A stretch of DNA of 43,282 bases from contig NZ_JANIBM010000032.1 in assembly GCF_024505045.1 (NCBI RefSeq), forward strand, positions 1 through 43,282, written 5' to 3'. This document shows, one piece after another, positions 34,721 through 42,697 of the stretch. Numbering within the stretch: the first letter of the stretch is position 1; each line of letters begins with the position of its first letter. Position numbers and translations under genes: made by a program. This stretch comes from Methylomonas aurea. Its GTDB lineage: Bacteria; Pseudomonadota; Gammaproteobacteria; Methylococcales; Methylomonadaceae. Under the pieces are notes generated by a model. That model was not told the DNA's origin, ran no database searches, and saw nothing but the letters and a program-made list of their open reading frames with translations.

Positions 34721-35038
34721 TTAAGCAATCGCTTCCAGCCCGTTTTTGGCGACCAGAGACAGAAGCTTCAATGATGCGCCTTTGGGGTGCTTCTCACCTC
34801 GCTCCCATTGGCTGACCAGGCCGGTCGTGACGTTCAAATGCCGTGCAAAAACGGCTTGGCTTGCGCGTTCACGCAACCGAAGCGCTCGGATTTCTTCTGG
34901 TTGCAAGGGGTTGATTGGCGTTAGGCACAATTCATCGAATTTGCGCATAGTACGCTTATCCATGACGCCCGCCTCATGCAGACCCTCGGCGGTTTCATGC
35001 ACGGAGGCCATCAAACGGCTACGGTATTGTTTTTTCAT
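34721..35038 (-). CDS. XRE-family antitoxin (HigA/NadS-like)
   Basis: A 105-residue antitoxin. The N-terminal helix MKKQYRSRLMASVHETAEGL leads to a basic linker. The C-terminal helix-turn-helix reads ASQAVFARHLNVTTGLVSQW and ERGEKHPKGASLKLL. The motif IRALRLRERASQAVFARHL is typical of antitoxins that partner RelE/HigB toxins. The gene overlaps the toxin gene by 20 bp, with the toxin first, as in higBA. It should repress the shared promoter upstream of the toxin. Intact. Confidence 0.92.
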   Translation of the reverse strand: MKKQYRSRLMASVHETAEGLHEAGVMDKRTMRKFDELCLTPINPLQPEEIRALRLRERASQAVFARHLNVTTGLVSQWERGEKHPKGASLKLLSLVAKNGLEAIA

Positions 35039-35405
35039 TGCAGATTACCTCTATCAATGTCTTATTTGCCAATGCGCAGTTTAGTGCTACTTCGTCATAC
35101 TCCAGCATGACAGCCGCTAATTTCCGCAAAGCGACCAATTCATCGTCATCTATGTTGGCTTGCTCATTTTTGGCGAAACCGTGTACAAAGAACGCCAACG
35201 AACCTATGCGGAACAAGATCAGGGTGCGGAACCCGCCCGATTTGCCACCACCGCTACGGGCGACACGTTGTTTAATGACGCCGCCGCCTAAATCAGCATC
35301 CAGGAATCCCTTTTCGGCATCACTGACTGCCTTACAGAGGCTTGAATCGTCTATTCCTGATTTTTTGGCAAATCGTGTGAACGCCTTGTTTTTGAATATT
35401 CGCAC
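35019..35405 (-). CDS. RelE/HigB-like toxin
   Basis: A 128-residue RelE-superfamily toxin, expected to be a ribosome-dependent mRNA endonuclease. It starts MRIFKNKAFTRFAKKSGIDD and contains LGGGVIKQRVARSGGGKSGG, FRTLILFRIGSLAFFVHGFA and KNEQANIDDDELVALRKLA, the pattern of the RelE/HigB subgroup that pairs with NadS/HigA antitoxins. The start is GTG at 35405; a weak AGCAGG precedes it. The basic loop and the FVHGFAKNE block are intact. It overlaps the antitoxin by 20 bp. Confidence 0.9.
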   Translation of the reverse strand: MRIFKNKAFTRFAKKSGIDDSSLCKAVSDAEKGFLDADLGGGVIKQRVARSGGGKSGGFRTLILFRIGSLAFFVHGFAKNEQANIDDDELVALRKLAAVMLEYDEVALNCALANKTLIEVICNEKTIP

Positions 35406-35434
35406 GCCTGCTCTGTTGCCATTTTCGTCTTTTG

Positions 35435-35463
35435 AATATAGCGCTTAGTGTTATAGTTTGCAA
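35435..35463 (-). promoter_or_regulatory. Promoter of the HigB/HigA-like operon
   Basis: On the minus strand TTGCAA (35458-35463) and TATATT (35435-35440) are separated by exactly 17 bp. The spacer contains the palindrome AGCGCT next to the -10 element, a plausible binding site for the XRE antitoxin. The toxin GTG is 30 bp downstream. Confidence 0.6.
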
Positions 35464-35547
35464 GAAAAGACCAAGTTGTTGACCGCGAGCCCTGTATTAA
35501 TTTCGCAGCGCATAGAATACGGACTGGAGTATATTCAATGCTCCGCA

Positions 35548-35748
35548 TCAGTTTTCTGCGCGAAGGGCTCGATAGCCTTTTTTACATTTGGCCGTGCATA
35601 TCTTATTCCCGGCGACAATGGCTTCTTCCTGGGTCTCGAACCACTCCTTCCTGACTGTGCCTGGAGAACCTACCCCGCCCCATTCCTTGATCAACGACCA
35701 ATCATTGAATAGACCAGGCGTTACAAACATCTGATAAAAACGATGCAT
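35548..35748 (-). CDS. WGR-domain protein, 66 aa
   Basis: A single WGR domain. The start is MHRFYQMFVTPGLFNDWSLI; the signature KEWGGVGSPGTVRKEWFETQ follows, and the end is KCKKGYRALRAEN. WGR domains bind nucleic acids, or DNA ends in poly-ADP-ribose polymerases; stand-alone bacterial versions occur often on plasmids and islands and are uncharacterised. The length is that of the bare domain. It lies between the HigB/HigA-like promoter and the second resolvase, on the same strand as both. Confidence 0.88.
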   Translation of the reverse strand: MHRFYQMFVTPGLFNDWSLIKEWGGVGSPGTVRKEWFETQEEAIVAGNKICTAKCKKGYRALRAEN

Positions 35749-35792
35749 GTTGTCTTTGTCATCAGCCGTTCCAAATAGACGTGGTTCATCAC

Positions 35793-36413
35793 TTACTCCC
35801 CAGAAGAGTTGACCGACTTTTCACTTTGCGGTGATTTCAACGCCGCTTCCCGAATCCGCATAATGGTTTGCCGGGTGGTCTTGAATTCCCGAGCTAACTC
35901 CGAAACGTTGGCGCCTGCGGCCAAGCGTTTGACAACGTCAGCACGAGCTTCCGCATTGAGTGCCGGCGGCCGACCGAACTGTTTCCCCGCTGCCTTCGCG
36001 CGACTAATGCCCGCTTGGGTTCGCTCAATCAGCAAGTCACGCTCAAACTCAGCAACTGCTGCGATAACCTGCATGGTCATCTTGCCGGCAGAACTGGTTA
36101 GATCAACCCCGCCTAACGCCAGACAATGAACGCGCACCCCGGACTCAGAAAGGTGCTCGACCGTGGCCCTGACATCCATGGCGTTGCGACCGAGCCGATC
36201 CAGTTTGGTCACCACCAACACATCGCCCGCTTCCAGTCGCTCGATCAATTTATTAAAGCCAGGTCGTTCTTTCGCCGCGACTGAACCGCTGATACTTTCT
36301 TCAATCAAACGATGCGGCTGAATGGCGAAACCGGCAGACTGAATTTCCCGGCTTTGATTTTGGGTCATCTGGTCCGTGGTCGACACTCGACAGTAAGCAA
36401 AGACGCGTGACAT
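35793..36413 (-). CDS. Serine recombinase (resolvase), second copy type
   Basis: A 206-residue resolvase/invertase. The catalytic-serine block is [17 protein letters not shown], followed by [20 protein letters not shown] and [20 protein letters not shown]. The C-terminal helix-turn-helix is [20 protein letters not shown]. It differs clearly from the resolvase at 380-973, so it belongs to another element. No partner transposase is present nearby. A res-like dyad lies upstream (36501-36526). It may be the leftover of a Tn3-family or plasmid resolution system that brought in the WGR and toxin-antitoxin genes. Confidence 0.9.
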   Translation of the reverse strand: MSRVFAYCRVSTTDQMTQNQSREIQSAGFAIQPHRLIEESISGSVAAKERPGFNKLIERLEAGDVLVVTKLDRLGRNAMDVRATVEHLSESGVRVHCLALGGVDLTSSAGKMTMQVIAAVAEFERDLLIERTQAGISRAKAAGKQFGRPPALNAEARADVVKRLAAGANVSELAREFKTTRQTIMRIREAALKSPQSEKSVNSSGE

Positions 36414-36424
36414 GCGCTAATTCC

Positions 36425-36526
36425 GTCCGAAAGGGATGTACGAATTATAACACATGTCCGTAATTCAAGTGGCCTACTTTAGTACATACCCTGTGAGGAC
36501 TGTCCGAAACCGGTCGATTTTGGACA
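36425..36526 (-). promoter_or_regulatory. res-like site of the second resolvase
   Basis: Bases 36501-36526 form a 26-bp dyad with arms TGTCCGAAA and TTTTGGACA. A related TGTCCGTAATT half-site and a GTCCGAAAGG half-site lie between it and the resolvase start. This matches the multi-subsite layout upstream of tnpR in Tn3 elements. Bases 36527-36796 beyond it hold no gene I can support. Confidence 0.6.
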
Positions 36527-36796
36527 TTTATGCCAGAAGATGACTACACTCCTTTTGTTACCATTAAAATCTATAGGGTGTCATTTCAGAGTCTGGCTTC
36601 AAACATCAAGCCCGCAGACACGACCATGCCAATCCCAGACTCATTGCCCTGACCTTCTAAGGCCCAACAATGACAGACATACTCCATGCGGCTCTTTTAT
36701 GCCCAACAAATAATCATGGGCAGTATCGGTGTGCACCCAGTAATATGAGCGAAAGCCATACCTTCGTGTTTTTTCGAGCGACTATAGCCGTTCGCA

Positions 36797-37080
36797 TACA
36801 AGAACCACGTCAACGTTGATAATGACCACAAGCTGGTGCGCAAATACGCCGCCACCGATGCCAGCGTCCACGACTCCCAAGCCCTGAACGGCTTGCTCGA
36901 TAGCGGCAACACCAGCCGCGACGTCTGGGCCGACAGTGCCTATCGATCCGAAGCGACCGAAGCCGGATTCACCGCAAAGGGGTGCGCGGCAAACCGCTGA
37001 CCGACCGGGAAAAACAAGGCAACAGCACCCGATCCAAAACCAGTTGTCGGGTCGAGCACGTGTTTGCCTGGATGGTGCAT
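36797..37080 (+). pseudogene. IS5-family transposase relic
   Basis: The frame from 36797 reads YKNHVNVDNDHKLVRKYAAT, DASVHDSQALNGLLDSGNTS and DVWADSAYRS, the DDE core of IS5-type transposases. It then loses about ten codons and shifts frame. The following GVRGKPLTDREKQGNSTRSK and RVEHVFAWM are the late part of the same protein. The N-terminal third and the C-terminal end are absent. The relic differs from the IS5-type copy at 22051-22735. Confidence 0.85.
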
Positions 37081-37133
37081 ATTCCGATCAAACCCGCCAC
37101 CGATTCCGACTTCAAAGCCGCCACGCATTCCGA
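37081..37133 (+). repeat. Three ATTCCGA repeats
   Basis: ATTCCGA occurs at 37081, 37103 and 37127, spaced 22 and 24 bp and followed by similar CAAA/AAAGCC contexts. Regular motifs of this kind are found at the ends of IS21-type elements, where the transposase binds several times. That link is from memory and uncertain. Between here and 37387 I see no gene. Confidence 0.4.
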
Positions 37134-37387
37134 TACCAAAACAGCCGTTGGCGCCGATGGTCTATTTCACGGCGCAAATGTTGACGATGTTTCAATCTTA
37201 GCGTTCGCGCGCATTACCCACCGGTTCCACTAGACAAATGCGGCATCGCAAGCTAGATTTGCCCGGTCTTTTCGCCGATCGGGTTTGCCGTTAGCAGCGA
37301 GAATCGAATTTACATAACCATACCCCTATACGCCATTTGCCAAGGATGCCCGTGCTCGATTCGCGATTTCCCCGCTTAAACGGTGGG

Positions 37388-37416
37388 TTGACATTGTTTT
37401 CACTCTCAAGTCTTTT
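37388..37416 (+). promoter_or_regulatory. Possible promoter of the type I secretion operon
   Basis: TTGACA at 37388-37393 is followed after 17 bp by TCTTTT, a poor -10 element. The first gene starts 22 bp downstream. The -35 match is perfect but the -10 is weak, so an activator may be needed or the site may be fortuitous. Confidence 0.35.
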
Positions 37417-37438
37417 TAGCTTCGAACAGCCGTTCTAA

Positions 37439-39664
37439 ATGAACTCCACCGCCCCACCCTCCGCCGACCTGGATACCGGTCTGGCCGCGTTGTTGATGAT
37501 GGCCGCCTTTCACGGCGTGGCCGCCGACGAAGCCGCCTTGCGCCACGAGTTTGGGCCGGCGTTGGTGCCGGATCACGAGGGGCGCTGCCGCTTCGATAAC
37601 CGGACACTGCAATTGGCCGCGCAACGCTTGGGCTTGACCGCCAAGCCGCGCCGGCAGGAGCCGAAACGTTTGGCGTTAGCGCCGTTGCCGGCGATCGCGT
37701 TGGGCAAGGACGGCCGTTATTTCATCCTGGCCAAATACGATGCCGGGTCGCCCGCACCTGCCGGCCCGGACCAAGGCGGGCCTCCGCCCACCCATGGCGG
37801 CTCACCCAACGCCGCTGGCAAAGTCTTGATCCAGCGCCCCGGCGAGCCGCCGGCGGTGATGACACTGGCCGAATTGCTGGCGAGTTGGACCGGCGAATTG
37901 TTGTTTTTCACCTCCAAGGCCAGCTATGCCGGCGAGGCGGCCCAGTTCGACTTTACCTGGTTCATTCCCGCCTTGATCAAGTACCGCAAACTGTTCGGCG
38001 AAGTCTTGTTGATTTCGCTGGTGTTGCAGCTGATCGGCCTGGTCACGCCGTTGTTTTTTCAGGTGGTGATGGACAAGGTGCTGGTCAACCACGCGATGAA
38101 GACCTTGAATGTGATCGCGATCGGCCTGATCGGGGCGATGCTGTTCGAAGCCGCCTTGTCCGGTATCCGCACTTGGGTGTTCGCTCATACCAGCAGCAAG
38201 ATCGACGTGGAGTTGGGCGCCCGCTTGTTCAAGCATTTGTTGGCCTTGCCCACCGCCTATTTTCAAGCCCGCCGGGTCGGCGATTCGGTCGCCCGAGTCC
38301 GCGAGTTGGAGAATATCCGTTCGTTTCTGACCGGTAATGCCATCACCTTGTTGCTGGATTTGCTGTTCTCGGTGATCTTCATCGGCGTGATGCTGTATTA
38401 CAGCGCCTGGCTGACCCTGATCGTCGTAGTATCGATACCGCTGTATATCCTGTTGTCGGTCGTGTTCACCCCGGTGATTCGGGCTCGATTGGACGAGAAA
38501 TTTAACCGTAGCGCCGAAAGCCAGGCTTTTTTGGTGGAGACCATCAGCGGCATCGACACGGTCAAGGCCATGGCGGTCGAACCGCGTTGGACCCAACACT
38601 GGGAGAAGCAACTGGCCGCTTACGTTACCGCCGGCCTGTCGGTCACCCAAGCCGCCACCTTGGCCGGCGGCGGCGTCAATCTGATCAGCAAACTGGTGAC
38701 CGCCGCGATCATGTGGCTAGGCGCCACGCTGGTAGTCGACGGTCAGTTGACCGTCGGCGAACTGGTGGCCTTCAACATGTTGTCCGGCCAAGTCTCGGCC
38801 CCGATTTTGCGGCTGGCGCAGCTGTGGAACGACTTTCAGCAAGTCGGCATCTCGATGCGCCGCTTGGGCGACATTCTCAATACCCGCAGCGAAGTCATGG
38901 GCCAAAAGACCCGGCTACCGCGGATTGCCGGCGCGATCGAGTTCGACCAGGTGTCGTTCCGTTACCGGCCGGATGCGCCGGACGTGATTCGCGGGGTCGA
39001 CTTACGCATCGCGCCGGGCGAAGTGATCGGCATCGTCGGTCGCTCCGGCTCCGGCAAAAGCACCTTGACCAAGCTGGTGCAGCGCTTGTTCGTACCGGAC
39101 CGCGGCCGGGTGTTGATCGACGGCCACGACATCGGCATCATTGACACCGCTTCGCTACGCCAACAAATCGGCGTGGTGTTGCAGGAAAATACTCTGTTCA
39201 ACCGTTCGATTCGCGACAACATCGCCTTGGTCAACCCGGCCTTGCCGTTCGAAGCCGTGATCGAAGCCGCCAAACTGGCCGGCGCCCACGAGTTCATCTG
39301 CGAATTGCCGGAAGGTTACGACACGCTGGTCGGCGAACACGGCACCGGTTTATCCGGCGGCCAGCGCCAACGCATCGCCATCGCCCGGGCGTTGATCAGC
39401 AACCCGCGCATCCTGATCTTCGACGAAGCCACTAGCGCCTTGGACTACGAGTCTGAAAAAGTCATTCAGGACAATATGCGCCGCATCTGCCAAGGCCGCA
39501 CCGTATTGATCATCGCCCACCGTTTGTCGGCGGTGCGCGATGCCAACCGTATCGTGGTCATGGAGCGCGGCCAGATCGCCGAGACCGGCCGGCATCAGGA
39601 ATTATTGCAAGTGCCGAACGGCATCTACGCCCACCTTTACCAATTGCAGCAGGCCGGCGCATGA
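37439..39664 (+). CDS. Type I secretion ABC exporter (HlyB-like)
   Basis: A 741-residue inner-membrane transporter that exports an unfolded RTX-type protein. Residues 1-150 are a C39 peptidase-like domain without the catalytic cysteine (DTGLAALLMMAAFHG where a Cys is expected). It is thus a docking domain, as in HlyB. A proline/glycine-rich insert (PAGPDQGGPPPTHGG) follows. The ABC transmembrane domain spans about 180-460. The nucleotide-binding domain has Walker A GRSGSGKST, signature LSGGQRQRIAIARAL, Walker B ILIFDEATSALD and the switch His in IIAHRLSAV. The stop overlaps the adaptor start by 4 bp. GC-rich and intact. Confidence 0.93.
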   Translation: MNSTAPPSADLDTGLAALLMMAAFHGVAADEAALRHEFGPALVPDHEGRCRFDNRTLQLAAQRLGLTAKPRRQEPKRLALAPLPAIALGKDGRYFILAKYDAGSPAPAGPDQGGPPPTHGGSPNAAGKVLIQRPGEPPAVMTLAELLASWTGELLFFTSKASYAGEAAQFDFTWFIPALIKYRKLFGEVLLISLVLQLIGLVTPLFFQVVMDKVLVNHAMKTLNVIAIGLIGAMLFEAALSGIRTWVFAHTSSKIDVELGARLFKHLLALPTAYFQARRVGDSVARVRELENIRSFLTGNAITLLLDLLFSVIFIGVMLYYSAWLTLIVVVSIPLYILLSVVFTPVIRARLDEKFNRSAESQAFLVETISGIDTVKAMAVEPRWTQHWEKQLAAYVTAGLSVTQAATLAGGGVNLISKLVTAAIMWLGATLVVDGQLTVGELVAFNMLSGQVSAPILRLAQLWNDFQQVGISMRRLGDILNTRSEVMGQKTRLPRIAGAIEFDQVSFRYRPDAPDVIRGVDLRIAPGEVIGIVGRSGSGKSTLTKLVQRLFVPDRGRVLIDGHDIGIIDTASLRQQIGVVLQENTLFNRSIRDNIALVNPALPFEAVIEAAKLAGAHEFICELPEGYDTLVGEHGTGLSGGQRQRIAIARALISNPRILIFDEATSALDYESEKVIQDNMRRICQGRTVLIIAHRLSAVRDANRIVVMERGQIAETGRHQELLQVPNGIYAHLYQLQQAGA

Positions 39665-41004
39665 GTCTGCGCTACCGCTGGCAAGCCTACGCCGAACTGT
39701 GGGGCCGTTACCGCGACACCTTCCGTTACTTTTGGCGGCAACGGCGGGAACTGGATAGTCCGCCACGTTCGCACGACGAAGCCGAATTTCTGCCGGCCGC
39801 CCTGGCCTTGCAGGCCCAACCGGTTTCGCCACTGGGCCGCGGCGTGGCCTGGTTGTTGATGGCACTGGTCGCCGCGACGCTGGCCTGGGCCTGGTTCGGC
39901 GAAGTGGACATCATCGTCAACGCCGCCGGCAAAATCATCCCCAGCGCCCGCACCAAAACCATCGCCTCGGTCGATACCGCCAGCGTCGCGGCGATTTACG
40001 TCCGCGAAGGCCAATTCGTCCGCCAAAGCGAGCCGCTATTGGATCTGGACAGCAGCGCCTTCGATGCCGAACGCGACAAGGCCAGGGCCAATGTCGTCGA
40101 AGCCCGCTTGCAACAGGCCAGAGCCCAAGCGTTGATCGACGCCATCGACCGCGGCAGGCCGCCGGTTTTGATTCGGCCCGAACAAGTAGTCGAGGCCAAA
40201 TACCAAGCCGCATTGGCGCATCTGGAGGGCCAGTACCGCGAGTTCACCGCCAAGCGGCAACGCCTGGATGGCGATATCGCCCGCTACGCCTCGGCACTGC
40301 CGCTGGTCGCGCAACAAGCCCGCGACTTCCAAGCCCTGGCCCAGGCCCACGATGTCGCCCCGCACGCTTATCTAGAAAAGGAACAGGCCCGCATCGAACT
40401 GCAAGGCCAACTCGACAGCGCCAAAAACCAACGCGCGGCGCTGATCGCCGAAACCCGCAAACTGGCCTTCGACGAACACACCCAAGCCGGCAAACTGGCC
40501 AGCGACGCCGAACAGGACGCCGCGCGCGCCGACGCCCATGGCCGTTTGCTCAAACTGAGCGCGCCGGTGGCCGGCACCGTACTGCAACTCGCGGCCCACA
40601 CCGTCGGCGGCGTGGTCGCGGCGGCCCAACCCTTGTTGCAGATCGTGCCGCAAGACAGCACGGTCGAAGTGGAAGCCAGCCTGGAAAACAAGGACATCGG
40701 CTTCGTCCAGGAAGGGCAAAGCGCCGAAGTCAAGATCGACGCCTTCCCCTATACCAAATACGGCACCGTCACCGGCCGGGTGGCCCATGTCTCGCGCGAT
40801 GCGATTCAAGACGAGAAAAAAGGCTTGATCTACAGCGTGCGTATTGCCCTCGACCAGGCGACGCTGGCGGTCGACGGCCACGATGCGGCGCTGTCGCCCG
40901 GCTTGTCGATCCAGGCCGACATCAAAACTGGCCGGCGCAGGGTCATCGAATACGTACTGACGCCACTGTTGCAGCACGGCCGGGAAAGCTTGCGTGAGCG
41001 TTAA
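39661..41004 (+). CDS. Type I secretion membrane fusion protein (HlyD-like)
   Basis: A 447-residue adaptor joining the ABC exporter to the outer-membrane duct. A cytoplasmic N-terminus comes before one transmembrane helix (GVAWLLMALVAATLAWAWFG). The lipoyl-like halves are visible (GKIIPSARTKTIASVDTASV and LSAPVAGTVLQLAAHTVGGV), separated by a long coiled coil. The beta-barrel block is AEVKIDAFPYTKYGTVTGRV and a late one GLSIQADIKTGRRRVIEYVL, typical of HlyD. It overlaps the exporter by 4 bp and the TolC-like gene by 11 bp. Confidence 0.93.
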   Translation: MSLRYRWQAYAELWGRYRDTFRYFWRQRRELDSPPRSHDEAEFLPAALALQAQPVSPLGRGVAWLLMALVAATLAWAWFGEVDIIVNAAGKIIPSARTKTIASVDTASVAAIYVREGQFVRQSEPLLDLDSSAFDAERDKARANVVEARLQQARAQALIDAIDRGRPPVLIRPEQVVEAKYQAALAHLEGQYREFTAKRQRLDGDIARYASALPLVAQQARDFQALAQAHDVAPHAYLEKEQARIELQGQLDSAKNQRAALIAETRKLAFDEHTQAGKLASDAEQDAARADAHGRLLKLSAPVAGTVLQLAAHTVGGVVAAAQPLLQIVPQDSTVEVEASLENKDIGFVQEGQSAEVKIDAFPYTKYGTVTGRVAHVSRDAIQDEKKGLIYSVRIALDQATLAVDGHDAALSPGLSIQADIKTGRRRVIEYVLTPLLQHGRESLRER

Positions 41005-42544
41005 GTCCGGAACGGCGCGAACCGCGTGCCACCCCCGCCGTTCGAGCAAAGTCATCACGCTGGGTTTGGCGCTGAGTCTGTTACCGGTACCGGCGCTGAG
41101 TTTTGATTTAGCCGCCGTACCCAACATCCCCGACCTACTCGACGATCCGCTCGATACCCGGCCGCCGGTGCTGGAGCAAGGCGCGGTATTGCCGGGCGAC
41201 CGGCGCGGTATCCTTTGCCCGGTCGAAAAGGATTTTACCGTGCCGTTGCTGTTGGACGAGGCGGTGGATCTGGCCTTGTGCCACCATCCGCAAGCCCAAG
41301 CCGCCTGGGCCGAGCTCAAGATCCAGGCCGCCAATCTCGGTGTGGCCAAGGCCGGCTATTGGCCGACCGTGAACGCGGCGGTTAACCATCTGAACAGCTA
41401 TTACCAATATCCGGACTCGCCCCTCCCTTCGAGCGAAACCGACGGCTTTACCTTGTACGGCAATCTGAGTTGGCGCTTGTTCGACTTCGGCGGCCGTGCC
41501 GCCAATCTGGCCGCCGCCAACTGGCTGTTGACCCAGGCCTTGGCCAACCAGGACGCGGTGTTTCAACGCCTGCTGGACGGCGTGATTCAAGCCTATTTCG
41601 ACGCCCAAACCGCCAACGCCCAACGACAAGCCAAGACCGACAGCGAAGCGTTGGCCAGCCAAACCCTGGCCAGCGCCCGCCGCCGCGAGGCCAGCGGGGC
41701 CAGCAGCCGCAGCGATACTCTGCAAGCCGAAACCGCCCTGGCCAAGGCGGCATTGGGGCGCAGCCGGGCCGACGGCGATTACCGCAAAGCCTTGGCGGTA
41801 CTGCGCCAGGCCATGGGGATCGCCCCGGAAACGGTATTGACCCTGCCGGAGAATGCCGAGCCTGAGCAAACCGGCGAAACGCTGGCCCAAGACGGCCGCG
41901 ACCTGCAAATCTGGCTGGCCGAAGCCAAACGTCGCCATCCGGCCATCGTCGCGGCCCAGGCCCAATGGGAAGCCGCCAAGCAGCGCATCGTGCAAGCCCG
42001 GTCCGAAGGCCTGCCGACGCTGGACTTTAGCCTGAACGCCTACCAAAACGGCTACCCCAATCAAGCCCTGTCGCAAAGCCAAACCCGGGTGGAAACCATC
42101 GGCATCAACCTGACCATCCCGCTGTTCGAAGGCTTTGCCCGTACCTACAAAATCCGCGGCGCGCAAGCCCAAGCCGAACAACGCGCGGCCGAACTGGCCG
42201 ACACCGAGCGACAAACCCTGCTGGACGTGGTCAAGGCCCACGCCGAAGCCGAAGCCGCGCTGCGTAATCTGAGCTATTCGGCAACTTGGCTGGCCAGCGC
42301 GCAAACTGCCGTCGCCAGCTCGCAGCGGCGTTACGACAAAGGCGCCGCCGACATCCTGGAACTGCTGAATACCCAGACCGCACTGGCCGACGCCCGCCAG
42401 GAGCGCCTGCGCACCCTGGCCGACTGGCGAGCGGCCCGCTTGCGCTTGTTCACCAGCGCTGGCCTTCTGGGCCGAGACATGATCGAACAGGCCGAAGGGC
42501 CAAAGGCAAAAGGTCAGCCGGCCATCGTCACTCCAGAAAGATGA
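40994..42544 (+). CDS. TolC-family outer-membrane protein of the type I secretion system
   Basis: A 516-residue outer-membrane channel. The GTG at 40994 overlaps the adaptor gene. It opens a basic N-terminus followed by a signal peptide (SKVITLGLALSLLPVPALSF). Two OEP repeats follow, with LLLDEAVDLALCHHPQAQAA and AGYWPTVNAAVNHLNSYYQY in the first. The second has RSEGLPTLDFSLNAYQNGYP, GINLTIPLFEGFARTY and the late RRYDKGAADILELLNTQTAL. Unlike the TolC-like lipoprotein at 26367 it has no lipobox. Its dedicated copy in the operon suggests a self-contained secretion system. Confidence 0.92.
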   Translation: MSVKSGTARTACHPRRSSKVITLGLALSLLPVPALSFDLAAVPNIPDLLDDPLDTRPPVLEQGAVLPGDRRGILCPVEKDFTVPLLLDEAVDLALCHHPQAQAAWAELKIQAANLGVAKAGYWPTVNAAVNHLNSYYQYPDSPLPSSETDGFTLYGNLSWRLFDFGGRAANLAAANWLLTQALANQDAVFQRLLDGVIQAYFDAQTANAQRQAKTDSEALASQTLASARRREASGASSRSDTLQAETALAKAALGRSRADGDYRKALAVLRQAMGIAPETVLTLPENAEPEQTGETLAQDGRDLQIWLAEAKRRHPAIVAAQAQWEAAKQRIVQARSEGLPTLDFSLNAYQNGYPNQALSQSQTRVETIGINLTIPLFEGFARTYKIRGAQAQAEQRAAELADTERQTLLDVVKAHAEAEAALRNLSYSATWLASAQTAVASSQRRYDKGAADILELLNTQTALADARQERLRTLADWRAARLRLFTSAGLLGRDMIEQAEGPKAKGQPAIVTPER

Positions 42545-42651
42545 ACTCAAAGGATCGGAGTTCGCGTATTCGACGACTAAAGCTTGTCGAATAAGCCAAA
42601 CAAAGACGAAATCTGATAATTGGTAACAATATCGATGCCCGAAACCTAATC

Positions 42652-42678
42652 GTCCCCAAGGCAAAACGCCTCGGGGAC
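42652..42678. terminator. Hairpin between convergent genes
   Basis: GTCCCCAAGGC, loop AAAAC, GCCTCGGGGAC pair over 10 of 11 positions. It lies between the 3' ends of the TolC-like gene and the RTX gene and could stop transcription from both sides. There is no T run, so termination strength is uncertain. Confidence 0.6.
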
Positions 42679-42697
42679 AGACTCGCGATACCGTCTA

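Noticed and set aside
37802..38650. A 282-codon open frame on the minus strand
   Set aside because: Antisense to the ABC exporter, with low-complexity Gln/Asp/His composition and no recognisable domain.
40372..41349. A 325-codon open frame on the minus strand
   Set aside because: Antisense to the HlyD-like and TolC-like genes, whose domains are clear.
41135..42664. A 509-codon open frame on the minus strand
   Set aside because: It lies wholly opposite the TolC-like gene and is very rich in Gly, Gln and Ala. It is the usual antisense artefact of GC-rich coding DNA.
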